DNA of 64,000 bases, taken from Streptomyces sp. IMTB 2501. Its GTDB lineage: Bacteria; Actinomycetota; Actinomycetes; Streptomycetales; Streptomycetaceae. The position numbers and the translations under genes are program-made. Below are positions 1-8,960 of the stretch, piece by piece (the stretch's first letter is position 1; every line of letters starts with the position of its first letter). The notes under the pieces are model-generated. The model had not been told where the DNA came from and made no database searches. It saw only the letters and a list, made by a program, of their open reading frames with translations. The stretch covers positions 130,898 to 194,897 of the forward strand of contig NZ_MQUS01000016.1 in the NCBI RefSeq assembly GCF_001953885.1, read 5' to 3'.

Positions 1-3000
1 CGAGGAATGGCTGCGGATCGGCGTCGTACGGCATTCGCCCGGTGCCGGCCGGCCCGCCGCCCCCGGTGTCCGGCGGGCCGGTGTGCCGGGTACGGCCGCA
101 CTGGACGGCAGCGGTCCGTTGCGCGACACCGATGTGCTGACCCGGCTTACCGCGCCCCGGCTGCATCTGCTGCTGCACGGCCCGGCCGAATCGGGCGCGG
201 CGCAGCCCGACCTGGCCACCGGCTCCGGTGAGCTGCCGGTGATCGGCACGGTCCGGGCCGGCGGTCACCAGCTGGTGCGGGTCAGCCGGGACGGGCTGGC
301 CGTCTGGCAGGGGCCGGCGGAGCCACGGCGGCGGCCGGTCCAGTGGCGGCGGGCCGACCGGGCCTTCGCGCCCGTACCGGGGGAAGCTCCTGATCCGGAC
401 CCGGTCACCCCCGACCCCGAGCCCCGCGCCGTACAGACCCCCGCCGAGATACTGCTCGCACGGGTCGCCGAAGTGTGCCGCACCCGGCACGAGGGCGCCC
501 AGCTGCGCCCGGTCGACGGGCCGGTGCCCCAACTGCTCGTCACCTGGACCCAGTCGGGCTTCGTGCGCCAGCAGCGGGTGGCGGTCCACACCGGTACGCC
601 GACCGCGCAGGACGTCGACCGGTTCGTGGCCCTCGTGCACGCCGCCGACGCCGAGACCGAGGCCGAACTCGTCCACGACGGCCCGCCGCCCGCCCGCGAG
701 CTGCGCGACGCGGCGCGCCGCCGGGGCATCCGGGTGCGCAGCTTCACCGAGTTCCAGGGCCTGCTCGACCTGCGCGGCTACGTCTTGGCGCAGAGCGAGC
801 GGCTGCGCGTCGACCCCCGCTATCCCCCGGGCATGTACCTGCCGCAGCGGTACCGCGAGGTGGAGCGCCTCGACGCCGAGGACCGTGCCGGGCTGGTCGA
901 CGAGATGCTGCGTCTGCTCGACTCCGACCAGGGGCGCTTCCTGCTACTCCTCGGCGACTTCGGGCACGGCAAGACCTTCGCGCTGCGCGAGCTGGCCCGC
1001 CGTATCCCGGCCGAACTGCCGCACCTCGTCCCGCTGTTGATCGAGCTGAACGCCCTGGACCGGGCCTACTCCTTCGAAGGCCTCGTCGCCGGCCACCTCG
1101 CCGCCCACGGCGTCGACAACATCGACCTGCGGGCCTTCAGGTACATGCTCCAGCAGGGCCGGATCGTGCTGCTCTTCGACGGCTTCGACGAACTCGTCAA
1201 CCAGGTGACGTACGACCGTGCCGCCGAACGCCTCCAGGTGCTGCTGGACTCCGCCGTGGACAGCGCCAAGATCGTGGTCAGCAGCCGTACCCAGCACTTC
1301 CGCTCCCAGGGTCAGGTGCTCACCGCGCTCGGCGAACGCGTCGGGCTGCTCCCGCACCGCCGGGTGCTGGCCGTCCAGGAGTTCAGCCCGCAGCAGATCC
1401 GCGCCTACCTGGTCAACCGCTACGACGGCGACGAACGCGCCGCCGACCACCGGCTGCGGCTGCTGGACGCCATCCCCGACCTGCTCGCCCTGTGCCGCAA
1501 CCCCCGGCTGCTCGGCTTCGTCGCCGACCTCGACGACGACCAGCTGCGCGCCGTCGCCGGCGCCGGGCGCGCCCTCAGCCCCGCCGGCCTGTACCAGGAG
1601 GTGCTCACCGCCTGGCTTGGCTTCGAGGCACAGCGCGCCGGCGGCGGCCCCGGCCGGGCGCCCGGACTCTCCCTGGACCAGCTGTGGGACGCGGTCACCG
1701 CGCTCGCCCTGCGACTGTGGGAGACCGGCCAGGACTCGCTGCGGCTCGACGAGCTGACCGACGTCGCCGAGACCCTCACCGGGCTCGCGGAGGCTCGGCT
1801 GTCGGTGCCGCAGACCGCGCATGCCATCGGCTCCGGCAGCCTGCTGGTGCGCGGCGACGACAGCGTGTTCCGGTTCATCCACGGCTCGGTCGTGGAGTGG
1901 CTCGTCGCCCGCGAGTGCGCTCGCAGGCTCACCGACGGCGACAGCACCCTGCTCGGCCGGCGCCAGCTCAGCCAGCTGGCCGTCGAGTTCCTGTGCGACC
2001 TCGCCGACCACCGGATCTGCCAGGCCTGGGCCGAGCGGGAGCTGTCCGGCACACCCGGGGACGGCTCGCTGGACGCCGCCCACGCCAACGCCGTGAAGAT
2101 CCTCAGCCGGCTCCGCGTGCCCGCCCACACCGATCTGCGCGGCGCCTCTCTCGCCGGGGAGGACCTGTCCCACCGCGACTTCTCCGGAGTCGACCTCACC
2201 CGCGCGGACCTGACCGACGCCCGGCTCGTCGGCGCCGGCCTCTCCGGCGCCGTCCTGCGCGGCGCCCGGCTGGTCGGCGCCCGGCTCGACGGCGCGGATC
2301 TGACCGGCGCCGACCTGCGCGGCGCCGACCTCAGACGAGCCCGGCTGATCGGCACCGACCTGACCGGCGCCCGGGTGGACGGCAGCCGGTGGCGGCGCGC
2401 GGCGCTCATCTCGGCGACCACCGGGACCCTGGCCGGGAGCCCCGAACTCACCGTCGCCGCGAGCGCGCCGGGCATGTCCGTCGACTCCGGCTTCCGGCCC
2501 GCCGCGGTCGGCGTGCCGTACGGGTTCAGCAGTCGCACCCGGCTGCCCGAACCCATCTCGTACAGTCCCGACGGCGAACTGCTCGCCGTGGGCAGCGAGG
2601 ACGGCGGCGTCCTGGTCGCCGATGTCGTGACCGGCCTCCCCCTGCGCACCCTGCAGGGCCACACCGGCCGGGTCTACGCGGTCAAGTTCCGCGAACGGGT
2701 GCTGGCCACCGGCAGCTCCGACGGCACCGTACGGCTGTGGGACCCGGTCTCCGGGCGCTGTCTGCACCGGCTGGAGATTCACCCGGACGGGGTCTGGCCG
2801 GTCGTCCTCGACGCCGAGGGACTGCTGCTGGCCACCGGGGACGCCGACGGCGTGGTCACCGTCTGGGACACGGCCTCCGGCACCGCGCTGCACCGGCTGC
2901 CCGGACACACCGGGCCCGTCTACACGGTGGCGTTCGCACCGGACGACGCCACCCTGGTCACCGGCGACGCGACCGCCGTCGTACGCCTGTGGGACCTGTC

Positions 3001-4645
3001 CACCGGTCGGCTCACCGGCGAGCTGCCGGGGCACCGCAACGCGGTGTACCGGGCGCGGTTCAGCCCGGACGGCACCCTGCTGGCCACCGGCGACCGGGGC
3101 GACGACTGGGCCAACGGCACGATCCGTGTGTGGGACCTCGCCACCGGCACCGTGCGGCACGAGTTCACCGGCCACTCCGGGCGCGTCTACACGCTGGACT
3201 TCCACCCGGGCGGCCGGTTCCTGGTCAGCGGCGACACCGACGGCGAGGTACGGCTGTGGGACCTGGCCGCCGGACGTTCCGCGGGGCTGCTCGGCGGCTG
3301 CAACGGGGCCGTCTACCAAGTGCTGTTCGACCCCGACGGAAACCTGCTCGCCGCCGGGGACAGCGCGGGGGTGGTCCGGCTGTGGCGGATCGACCCGGAG
3401 GCCGACCCCGTCGCCGTACCGCTGAACCGGCAGCCCGCCGAGCACCGCGGCTCGGTGTGGGTGTGCAAGTTCCGCCCGCACGGCGACACGCCCGCCCAGG
3501 GCCCCGGCACGATGCTGGTGACCGGCGGCAACGACGGCGTCGTACGGCTGTGGGAGCCGGCCACCGGCCAGGGCCGGCGCATCCTGCGCGGCCACGGACG
3601 GCGCATCGGCACCCTGTCCTTCAGCGCCGACGGCTCGCTGCTGGCGGCCGGCGGCAACGACGGTGTGGTCCGGGTGTGGCACTCCGCCTCGGGCCGGCGG
3701 CTGCGCGAACTGACCGGGCAGAGCGACCGGCTGGTCTCGGCGGCGTTCGGCCCCTCCGGACCCCTGCTGGCCACCGCGAGCAGCGACGGCGACATCTATC
3801 TGTGGAACGCGGCCACCGGCGAGTACCAGCGCGAACTGGACGTCGAGACCGACCATGTGTGGGCGGAGGCGTTCAGCGCCGACGGCGAACTCCTCGCCAC
3901 CGCCAACGACGACGACACGGTACGGCTGTGGTACCGGACCACCGGAGCGCATGTCGCCACCATCACCGAGCACTTCGGGCGGGTCCGCGCGATCGCCTTC
4001 CGGCCCGACGGCGCGGTGCTGGCCACCGGCTGCGACGACCGCAAGGTGCGGATCGTGGACATGGACGGCCACCGTGTCACTGCCGAACTCGACGGCCACA
4101 GCGACCGGGTGTACGCCGTGGCCTTTGCCCCCGACGGCTCCTGGCTGGCCAGCGCCTCCTGGGACGGTACGGCGGTGATCTGGAAGGACGGCGGCATCGA
4201 CCACCGCCTCACCGGCCACACCGGCAAGCTCTGGACGGCGGCGGCGCATCCGTCAAGGGCCTTGCTGGCGACGGCGGGCGACGACCGTACCGTCCGTCTC
4301 TGGAACCCCGACACCGGTGAGGAGACGGCTCTTCTGAGGGGCCACACCGGCCGCATCCTGGCCGTGGCCTTCAGCCCCGACGGCTCCCTGCTGGCCAGCG
4401 GCGGCGAGGACGGCACGGTGCGGCTGTGGAACGTCCCCGCCGACGCCCCGGCCACCCTCCGAGTCACCCTGGTCGGCATGCCCGGCGGCTGGGCCGCCCT
4501 GTCCCCGTCCGGGGGCTACAAGTACGAGGGAGACGTCACCGGCGAGTTCTGGCACGCGGTCGGCATGTGCCGCTTCGAGCCCGGCGAGCTGGACGGTCAT
4601 CTGCCGGGGATGTGGCAGGTGCCGCTGGACGCCCCACTGGGGTGA
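1..4645 (+). CDS. NACHT-pentapeptide-WD40 STAND-type protein, 5' end outside window
   Basis: The frame is open to the left edge (no stop back to base 2), so the start probably lies outside; the first start inside is GTG 83, and residues are numbered from it. Seen: an unrecognised N-terminal part; residues about 119-230 with the alternating strand/helix order of an Mrr-like restriction-endonuclease fold but no convincing catalytic lysine; a NACHT NTPase with Walker A GDFGHGKT (291-298) and Walker B LLFDGFDEL (about 362-371); pentapeptide repeats of the A(D/R)L type (about 684-770); about 15 WD40 blades, enough for two propellers; and a 65-residue C-terminal tail. STAND proteins of this build are signal-sensing ATPases: repeats sense, NACHT oligomerises, the N-terminus acts. 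Several bacterial NACHT proteins defend against phage, but that role here is inference. No defence gene is seen nearby. Confidence 0.85.
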   Translation, partial: EEWLRIGVVRHSPGAGRPAAPGVRRAGVPGTAALDGSGPLRDTDVLTRLTAPRLHLLLHGPAESGAAQPDLATGSGELPVIGTVRAGGHQLVRVSRDGLAVWQGPAEPRRRPVQWRRADRAFAPVPGEAPDPDPVTPDPEPRAVQTPAEILLARVAEVCRTRHEGAQLRPVDGPVPQLLVTWTQSGFVRQQRVAVHTGTPTAQDVDRFVALVHAADAETEAELVHDGPPPARELRDAARRRGIRVRSFTEFQGLLDLRGYVLAQSERLRVDPRYPPGMYLPQRYREVERLDAEDRAGLVDEMLRLLDSDQGRFLLLLGDFGHGKTFALRELARRIPAELPHLVPLLIELNALDRAYSFEGLVAGHLAAHGVDNIDLRAFRYMLQQGRIVLLFDGFDELVNQVTYDRAAERLQVLLDSAVDSAKIVVSSRTQHFRSQGQVLTALGERVGLLPHRRVLAVQEFSPQQIRAYLVNRYDGDERAADHRLRLLDAIPDLLALCRNPRLLGFVADLDDDQLRAVAGAGRALSPAGLYQEVLTAWLGFEAQRAGGGPGRAPGLSLDQLWDAVTALALRLWETGQDSLRLDELTDVAETLTGLAEARLSVPQTAHAIGSGSLLVRGDDSVFRFIHGSVVEWLVARECARRLTDGDSTLLGRRQLSQLAVEFLCDLADHRICQAWAERELSGTPGDGSLDAAHANAVKILSRLRVPAHTDLRGASLAGEDLSHRDFSGVDLTRADLTDARLVGAGLSGAVLRGARLVGARLDGADLTGADLRGADLRRARLIGTDLTGARVDGSRWRRAALISATTGTLAGSPELTVAASAPGMSVDSGFRPAAVGVPYGFSSRTRLPEPISYSPDGELLAVGSEDGGVLVADVVTGLPLRTLQGHTGRVYAVKFRERVLATGSSDGTVRLWDPVSGRCLHRLEIHPDGVWPVVLDAEGLLLATGDADGVVTVWDTASGTALHRLPGHTGPVYTVAFAPDDATLVTGDATAVVRLWDLSTGRLTGELPGHRNAVYRARFSPDGTLLATGDRGDDWANGTIRVWDLATGTVRHEFTGHSGRVYTLDFHPGGRFLVSGDTDGEVRLWDLAAGRSAGLLGGCNGAVYQVLFDPDGNLLAAGDSAGVVRLWRIDPEADPVAVPLNRQPAEHRGSVWVCKFRPHGDTPAQGPGTMLVTGGNDGVVRLWEPATGQGRRILRGHGRRIGTLSFSADGSLLAAGGNDGVVRVWHSASGRRLRELTGQSDRLVSAAFGPSGPLLATASSDGDIYLWNAATGEYQRELDVETDHVWAEAFSADGELLATANDDDTVRLWYRTTGAHVATITEHFGRVRAIAFRPDGAVLATGCDDRKVRIVDMDGHRVTAELDGHSDRVYAVAFAPDGSWLASASWDGTAVIWKDGGIDHRLTGHTGKLWTAAAHPSRALLATAGDDRTVRLWNPDTGEETALLRGHTGRILAVAFSPDGSLLASGGEDGTVRLWNVPADAPATLRVTLVGMPGGWAALSPSGGYKYEGDVTGEFWHAVGMCRFEPGELDGHLPGMWQVPLDAPLG

Positions 4646-4662
4646 TGTGCGGGAGGGGCGGT

Positions 4663-4678
4663 TTTGAACGCGTTCAAA
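4663..4678. promoter_or_regulatory. 16-bp perfect palindrome, probable TetR-type operator
   Basis: TTTGAACGCGTTCAAA reads the same on both strands. It overlaps the -35 hexamer of the promoter for the membrane-protein gene at 4699. TTGAAC half-sites arranged like this are typical of TetR-family operators; the assignment is inferred, since no TetR gene is in the window. Confidence 0.6.
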
Positions 4679-4692
4679 TAGACGCGTACGCT
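4664..4692 (+). promoter_or_regulatory. Promoter of the 4699 gene, apparently leaderless
   Basis: TTGAAC (4664-4669), a 17-base spacer and TACGCT (4687-4692) make a good housekeeping-type promoter. The -10 box ends six bases before the ATG at 4699, so transcription should start at or next to the start codon. No Shine-Dalgarno sequence is present, as expected for a leaderless mRNA. Confidence 0.55.
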
Positions 4693-4698
4693 CATGCC

Positions 4699-5211
4699 AT
4701 GAGCGACAGAGCCGCCCTGCTCAAGGGCATTCGCGCCTGGTTGGTCCTCTTCGTGGTGTGCCTCGTGCTCAGCGGGGCCACCGCCTTCCCTCTGGTGCAC
4801 GAACTGCGCTGGACGGACAGCGCGTTGCGCGCGCTGTCCGTGCCCGACCACCTGCCGGGGCTGGCGCACTGGATCGAGCGGGTGCGCAACGGCCTCGACA
4901 CCGCCGACTCCGACTACCCCTTCCTCCTCTACGGCACCGACTGGCTGGCCTTCGCCCACCTCGTCATCGCGGTCGCGTTCTACGGGCCCTACCGCGACCC
5001 CGTCCGCAACATCTGGGTCGTCGAGTTCGGGATGATCGCCTGCGCCGGCATCATCCCGCTCGCCCTGATCTGCGGACCGATCCGGGGAATCCCCTTCTGG
5101 TGGACCCTGATCGACATGTCCTTCGGGGTCTTCGGCGTCGTCCCGCTGTACGTCGTACGGAAGAAGACCAAGCGACTGGAGTCGCTCGGCTCCCCGGCTC
5201 TCGCCGCGTGA
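4699..5211 (+). CDS. Small integral membrane protein
   Basis: A 170-residue protein with four likely membrane spans at about residues 12-29, 86-104, 112-132 and 136-156, and a short basic C-terminal tail (RKKTKR). I do not recognise a characterised family. The start ATG 4699 was chosen because the reading begins MSDRAALLKG directly before the first span and because a promoter is placed for a leaderless transcript starting there. The 16-bp palindrome over the -35 box implies repression by a dimeric regulator encoded elsewhere. It may be a transporter-like or stress-induced membrane protein, but nothing in the sequence fixes a substrate. Confidence 0.75.
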   Translation: MSDRAALLKGIRAWLVLFVVCLVLSGATAFPLVHELRWTDSALRALSVPDHLPGLAHWIERVRNGLDTADSDYPFLLYGTDWLAFAHLVIAVAFYGPYRDPVRNIWVVEFGMIACAGIIPLALICGPIRGIPFWWTLIDMSFGVFGVVPLYVVRKKTKRLESLGSPALAA

Positions 5212-5285
5212 AAAACTGTTATCGGGGTCTCCGGCGTCCCGTCTCCTCGTGCGTCACCGTTTCCTCACGCACGGAGTCACCCCTC

Positions 5286-6554
5286 ATGTCCAGCTCCGCC
5301 CACAAGCACGTCAACAAGCACCGTCTGAGCCGCCGGGGGCTCTTCACGCTCGGCGGCGGACTCGCGGCGGCCGGGGCGCTCGGCGGCGGGATCGCCGCGT
5401 TCGGCGGCGCCGGGGCGGACGCCGCACAGCCCGGCACCGCTGTGCGGAGGACCTTCGCGCACCCCGGCCTGCCGCACAACGCTGGTGACCTGCACCGCGC
5501 CCAGGTCCGGGTCGCCGCCGGCCGGGCCCCCTGGCTGGCCGGCTGGAAGCGGCTCACCGCCAACCCGCACTCCCAGAGCACCTGGCGGGCCCGCCCACAG
5601 GTCACCGTGTACCGGGGCACGGGTTCCGGCCAGAACCACCGCACCCTCTACAACGACATCCACGCCGCCTACCAGAACGCCCCGCGCCGGCGGATCGGCG
5701 GCACGAAGGCCCACGGCGACACCGCGGTCGCCATCCTCAACGCCTGGTCGGCGACCCTCACCACGGTCACCGGCAACGCCGACCGCTTCCTGGCTGCCGG
5801 CCTCTACGGCTACCAGTTCGCCAACGCCGCCGAACTCGTCCGCGACCACCCGGACTTCGCGTTCACCCGCTTCAAGAAGATGCTGCGCACGGTCTTCCGC
5901 CCGATGAACATCGACTTCCTCACCCGGCACAACGACGCCGTCATCTCCAACTACTGGGCCAGCTGGGACCTGTGCAACCTCGCCTCGCTGCTGGCGATCG
6001 GCGTCCTCCTCGACGACCGCGCGACCTTCCGCCGCGCCGTCACCTACCTTGAGCACGGCCAGGGCAACGGCGCCCTCAAGAACGCCATCCCCGTCCGCTA
6101 CGACACCCAGGGCCTCGCCCAGTGGCAGGAGAGCGGCCGCGACCAGGGCCACACCGTGATGGGCATCGGACTGCTGGGCGCGATCTGCGAGATGGCCTGG
6201 AACCAGGGCGTCGACCTCTACGGCTACGACCACAACCGGTTCCTGCACGCCGCCGAGTACGTCGCCCGCTACAACCTCGGCAAGGACGTGCCCTTCACTC
6301 CGTACGGCTGGCGGTCCGGCGACGGACACGGCCAGTGGCGGGAGCAGACCGTGATCTCCGCCACGGGCCGTGGCGAGATCCGCCCCGTCCGGGAGATTCT
6401 GCACAACCACTACGCCCGCCGCCGCAGGCTCGTCACACCGTATGTCACGGCCATGGCCGAGAAGGTGCGCGCGGAGGGCGGGGGCGGTGACCACGGGCCC
6501 AACAGCGGCGGCTACGACCAGCTGGGCTTCGGGACGCTGCTCTACAGCAAGTGA
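5286..6554 (+). CDS. Tat-exported alginate lyase family protein
   Basis: A 422-residue protein whose N-terminus carries a Tat signal, SRRGLF at residues 15-20 followed by a glycine/alanine-rich hydrophobic stretch, so it should be exported folded. The rest has the all-helical look and conserved blocks of the alginate lyase family (Pfam Alginate_lyase), including the N-x-W-A-S-W segment in the middle. Such enzymes cleave uronic-acid polysaccharides by beta-elimination outside the cell, but the true substrate cannot be read from sequence. ATG 5286 has a GGAG about nine bases upstream. Its stop lies 23 bases before the start chosen for the fused sigma factor, so co-transcription is likely. This pairing suggests the enzyme is part of a glycan-responsive unit. 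Confidence 0.75.
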   Translation: MSSSAHKHVNKHRLSRRGLFTLGGGLAAAGALGGGIAAFGGAGADAAQPGTAVRRTFAHPGLPHNAGDLHRAQVRVAAGRAPWLAGWKRLTANPHSQSTWRARPQVTVYRGTGSGQNHRTLYNDIHAAYQNAPRRRIGGTKAHGDTAVAILNAWSATLTTVTGNADRFLAAGLYGYQFANAAELVRDHPDFAFTRFKKMLRTVFRPMNIDFLTRHNDAVISNYWASWDLCNLASLLAIGVLLDDRATFRRAVTYLEHGQGNGALKNAIPVRYDTQGLAQWQESGRDQGHTVMGIGLLGAICEMAWNQGVDLYGYDHNRFLHAAEYVARYNLGKDVPFTPYGWRSGDGHGQWREQTVISATGRGEIRPVREILHNHYARRRRLVTPYVTAMAEKVRAEGGGGDHGPNSGGYDQLGFGTLLYSK

Positions 6555-6577
6555 CACACGTACGGGAGTGTGGACCG

Positions 6578-8242
6578 GTGGACGAGCGGCACTGGCGCGA
6601 CACCGTCGCGGCCGCGCAGGCAGGAGACCGGCAGGCGCTGGACGACCTGGTCGCGGGCTGGCTGCCGCTCGTCTACAACATCGTCGGCCGCGCGCTGAAC
6701 GGCCATGCGGACGTCGACGACGTCGTCCAGGAGACCATGCTGCGCGCCGTCGGCAACCTCGGCTCGCTGCGCGACCCGGACCGGTTCCGGTCCTGGCTGG
6801 TGGCCATCGCCATGCGGCAGATCCGGGAGCGGGCGCGCCGCCGCTCCGCCCCCGGCCGGCTGTCCTCCGACACCGCCCACGACAGCGCCGACTTCGCCGA
6901 ACTCACCGTGATGCGGCTGCAGTTGGAGGGCCAGCGGCGCGAGGTCGTGGAGGCGGCGCGCTGGCTGGACGACGAGGACCGCCGGCTGCTGTCGCTGTGG
7001 TGGCTGGAGGTCGCCGGGGAGCTGACCCGGCGCGAGCTGGCGCAGGCCGTCGGCATCAGCCGGCAGCACGCCGCGGTGCGCGTCCAGCGGATGAAGGGAC
7101 GCCTGGAGACCGCGCGCGGCATCGTGCGTGCGCTGGACGGCGCCTGCCCCGAGCTGCGCGAGCTGACCGCCGGATGGAGCGGGCGGCCCGACTCCGTATG
7201 GCGCAAGCGGCTGGCCCGGCATCTGCGCGGCTGCGGCTACTGCGGCGAGGCACCCGAGTCCCTCGTCCCGGCGGAACGGCTGCTGGTCGGCATCGCCCTG
7301 GTCCCGGTCCCCGCGGGTTTCACGCTGGCCCTCACCCTCGGCGCCCTCGGCGGCAGGACGGCGGTGGCGGCAGCGGGCACGGCGGGCTCCGCCGGCTGGT
7401 CGGCCAAGGCGCTGGGCGCGCTGACCAAGCCCGCCGTGGCGGTGGCGGCGGGCGCGACGCTCGTGGCGGGCGGCGCCTATGTCGTCGTACGCGCCCCGGA
7501 CCATGCCCCGCACACGGCCGTCACACCGACGACGACCGGCACCCCCGTACGGTCACCGGCGCCCCACCCGTCGTCCCAGCCGCCTTCCCCCTCCGCCTCC
7601 CCGACGCCTTCGGCCGACCTGTACGGCACGGTCGTCGACGCCCCGGACAGGGCGCCGAACCCGGACACGCCCCCGGCCGCCCTGCCACATCGCCCCGAGA
7701 CCGGCATCACCAGCACCGGCGGCGCGCACGCCGTCATGAACCACCGCGGGGACGGCGTGACGCTGCACGGCAAGGGCTATGTGCTGGTCCGCTGGCAGAT
7801 CTCCCCGCAGTACCGGGCCGGCAGCCTGGTCATGCCTTCCTGGACCGGGCTGAAGGGCAGGCTCTTCCACGTGGCCTCGGGCGGTGGCCGCCGCATGGAC
7901 GATCCGCTCGGCACCGACTCCGCCGTCACCGGTATGGGCAACCCGGCCGTCGGCTACACCGTCCTCCCGCCCGGCACCCAACAGATGTGGCAGAACGAGT
8001 ACTTCTACCTGGACGGCAGCGTCACCCTCACCGTGAACGAACGGGGCGCCGACTACGGCCTGAGCGTCTTCCCGACCACCTGGTCCGCGGCCGAGAAGGA
8101 CATCACGACCGGCCCCGCCCAGGGCACCCGGCGCTACGGCCTGGTCCGCGACACCGGCAAGGACTCCGCGCCCGTCCCGCAGTACGTCACCCGTGCCACC
8201 CCCACGGACCCGGCGACGGTGGCTCAGCGCTCGCGGGTCTAG
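6578..8242 (+). CDS. ECF sigma factor fused to zinc motif, membrane segments and extracellular domain
   Basis: A 554-residue protein. Residues 1 to about 180 are an ECF sigma factor: region 2 contains DVDDVVQETMLRA and the RFRSWL block, and region 4 is a helix-turn-helix (ELAQAVGISRQHAAVRVQRM). Then comes H-x3-C-x2-C (His215, Cys219, Cys222), the signature of zinc-binding anti-sigma factors. Two hydrophobic stretches follow (about 236-262 and 280-303), then a proline/serine/threonine linker and a C-terminal domain of about 190 residues, rich in predicted strands, that would lie outside. GTG 6578 has GGGAG nine bases upstream; GTG 6551, overlapping the previous stop, is the alternative. Sigma, anti-sigma and sensor in one chain would have to be freed, perhaps by proteolysis. 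It directly follows a carbohydrate-active enzyme. Confidence 0.85.
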   Translation: MDERHWRDTVAAAQAGDRQALDDLVAGWLPLVYNIVGRALNGHADVDDVVQETMLRAVGNLGSLRDPDRFRSWLVAIAMRQIRERARRRSAPGRLSSDTAHDSADFAELTVMRLQLEGQRREVVEAARWLDDEDRRLLSLWWLEVAGELTRRELAQAVGISRQHAAVRVQRMKGRLETARGIVRALDGACPELRELTAGWSGRPDSVWRKRLARHLRGCGYCGEAPESLVPAERLLVGIALVPVPAGFTLALTLGALGGRTAVAAAGTAGSAGWSAKALGALTKPAVAVAAGATLVAGGAYVVVRAPDHAPHTAVTPTTTGTPVRSPAPHPSSQPPSPSASPTPSADLYGTVVDAPDRAPNPDTPPAALPHRPETGITSTGGAHAVMNHRGDGVTLHGKGYVLVRWQISPQYRAGSLVMPSWTGLKGRLFHVASGGGRRMDDPLGTDSAVTGMGNPAVGYTVLPPGTQQMWQNEYFYLDGSVTLTVNERGADYGLSVFPTTWSAAEKDITTGPAQGTRRYGLVRDTGKDSAPVPQYVTRATPTDPATVAQRSRV

Positions 8243-8938
8243 TCAGGCGCCGTTGCGCAGGGCGTGCAGGACGTCGACGCGGTTGGTCGTGATCGAGTCG
8301 ACGCCCAGGTCCAGCAGGCGGCTCATCGAGCGGCGGGTGTCCGGGGTCCAGACGGAGAGGAGACAGCCGTCGTGGTGGACGCGGGCCGCCAGGTCCCGGC
8401 TCACCAGGGAGAAGCGGTAGTTGAGCCAGCGGGGGCGGACCGCGTCCAGCAGCGCGGGCCGGGGCGGGGCGAGGGTCGTCCAGGTCAGGGCGATCTCGGC
8501 GGCCGGGTCGGCGCCGCGGACGGCGAGCATGGCATCGGCGCCCGCGCAGTAGTAGACCCGCTCGCCGGCCCCGCTCTGCCGGATCACGTCCACCACCCTG
8601 TCGGCCGTCCGCCGGTCGACGCGCCCGCACAGGTCCACCATCACCCGGCTGTCGCCGGTCGCCGCCAGCGCCTCGGCCAGCGTGGGCACGCCGCCCGCCG
8701 TGAGCCCGCGCACCTCCTCAGCGGACAGCGCGGACAGCGGCCGGTCGTGCTCCCACAGCCGCCGCAGCGTGCCGTCGTGCAGCAGCACCGGGACACCGTC
8801 GCGGGTGAGCCGTACGTCGATCTCGACCGCGTCCGCGCCCCGGTCGAGCGCGGAACGCAGCGAGTCGATGGTGTTCTCACGGAAGCGGTAGGGGTCGCCG
8901 CGGTGGGCCACGGCGGTCACGGTCTGCATGACCCCCAT
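8243..8938 (-). CDS. Glycerophosphodiester phosphodiesterase
   Basis: A 231-residue single-domain GDPD enzyme that would hydrolyse glycerophosphodiesters to glycerol-3-phosphate and an alcohol. The family signature is visible: AHRGDPYRFRENT near the N-terminus (catalytic His and Glu) and EIDVRLTRDGVPVLLHD (metal-binding Glu/Asp and catalytic His). There is no signal peptide, so it is cytoplasmic. ATG 8938 gives MGVMQTVTAVAHRG; a second ATG at 8929 is a plausible alternative. Its stop abuts the stop of the convergent sigma-factor gene with no gap, so the two transcripts must overlap. Confidence 0.85.
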   Translation of the reverse strand: MGVMQTVTAVAHRGDPYRFRENTIDSLRSALDRGADAVEIDVRLTRDGVPVLLHDGTLRRLWEHDRPLSALSAEEVRGLTAGGVPTLAEALAATGDSRVMVDLCGRVDRRTADRVVDVIRQSGAGERVYYCAGADAMLAVRGADPAAEIALTWTTLAPPRPALLDAVRPRWLNYRFSLVSRDLAARVHHDGCLLSVWTPDTRRSMSRLLDLGVDSITTNRVDVLHALRNGA

Positions 8939-8960
8939 TGTGGTGTGCGTACCGCCCCGG

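Noticed and set aside
944..4249. Long open frame on the minus strand (about 1100 codons) opposite the NACHT-WD40 gene
   Set aside because: It mirrors the GC-rich third positions of the real gene, has a repetitive Val/Gly/Ala composition without domains, and lacks its own ribosome site.
475..4320. Second plus-strand long frame within the NACHT gene
   Set aside because: Arg/Pro-rich shadow of the real frame; the P-loop and WD40 motifs are all in the frame starting at 83.
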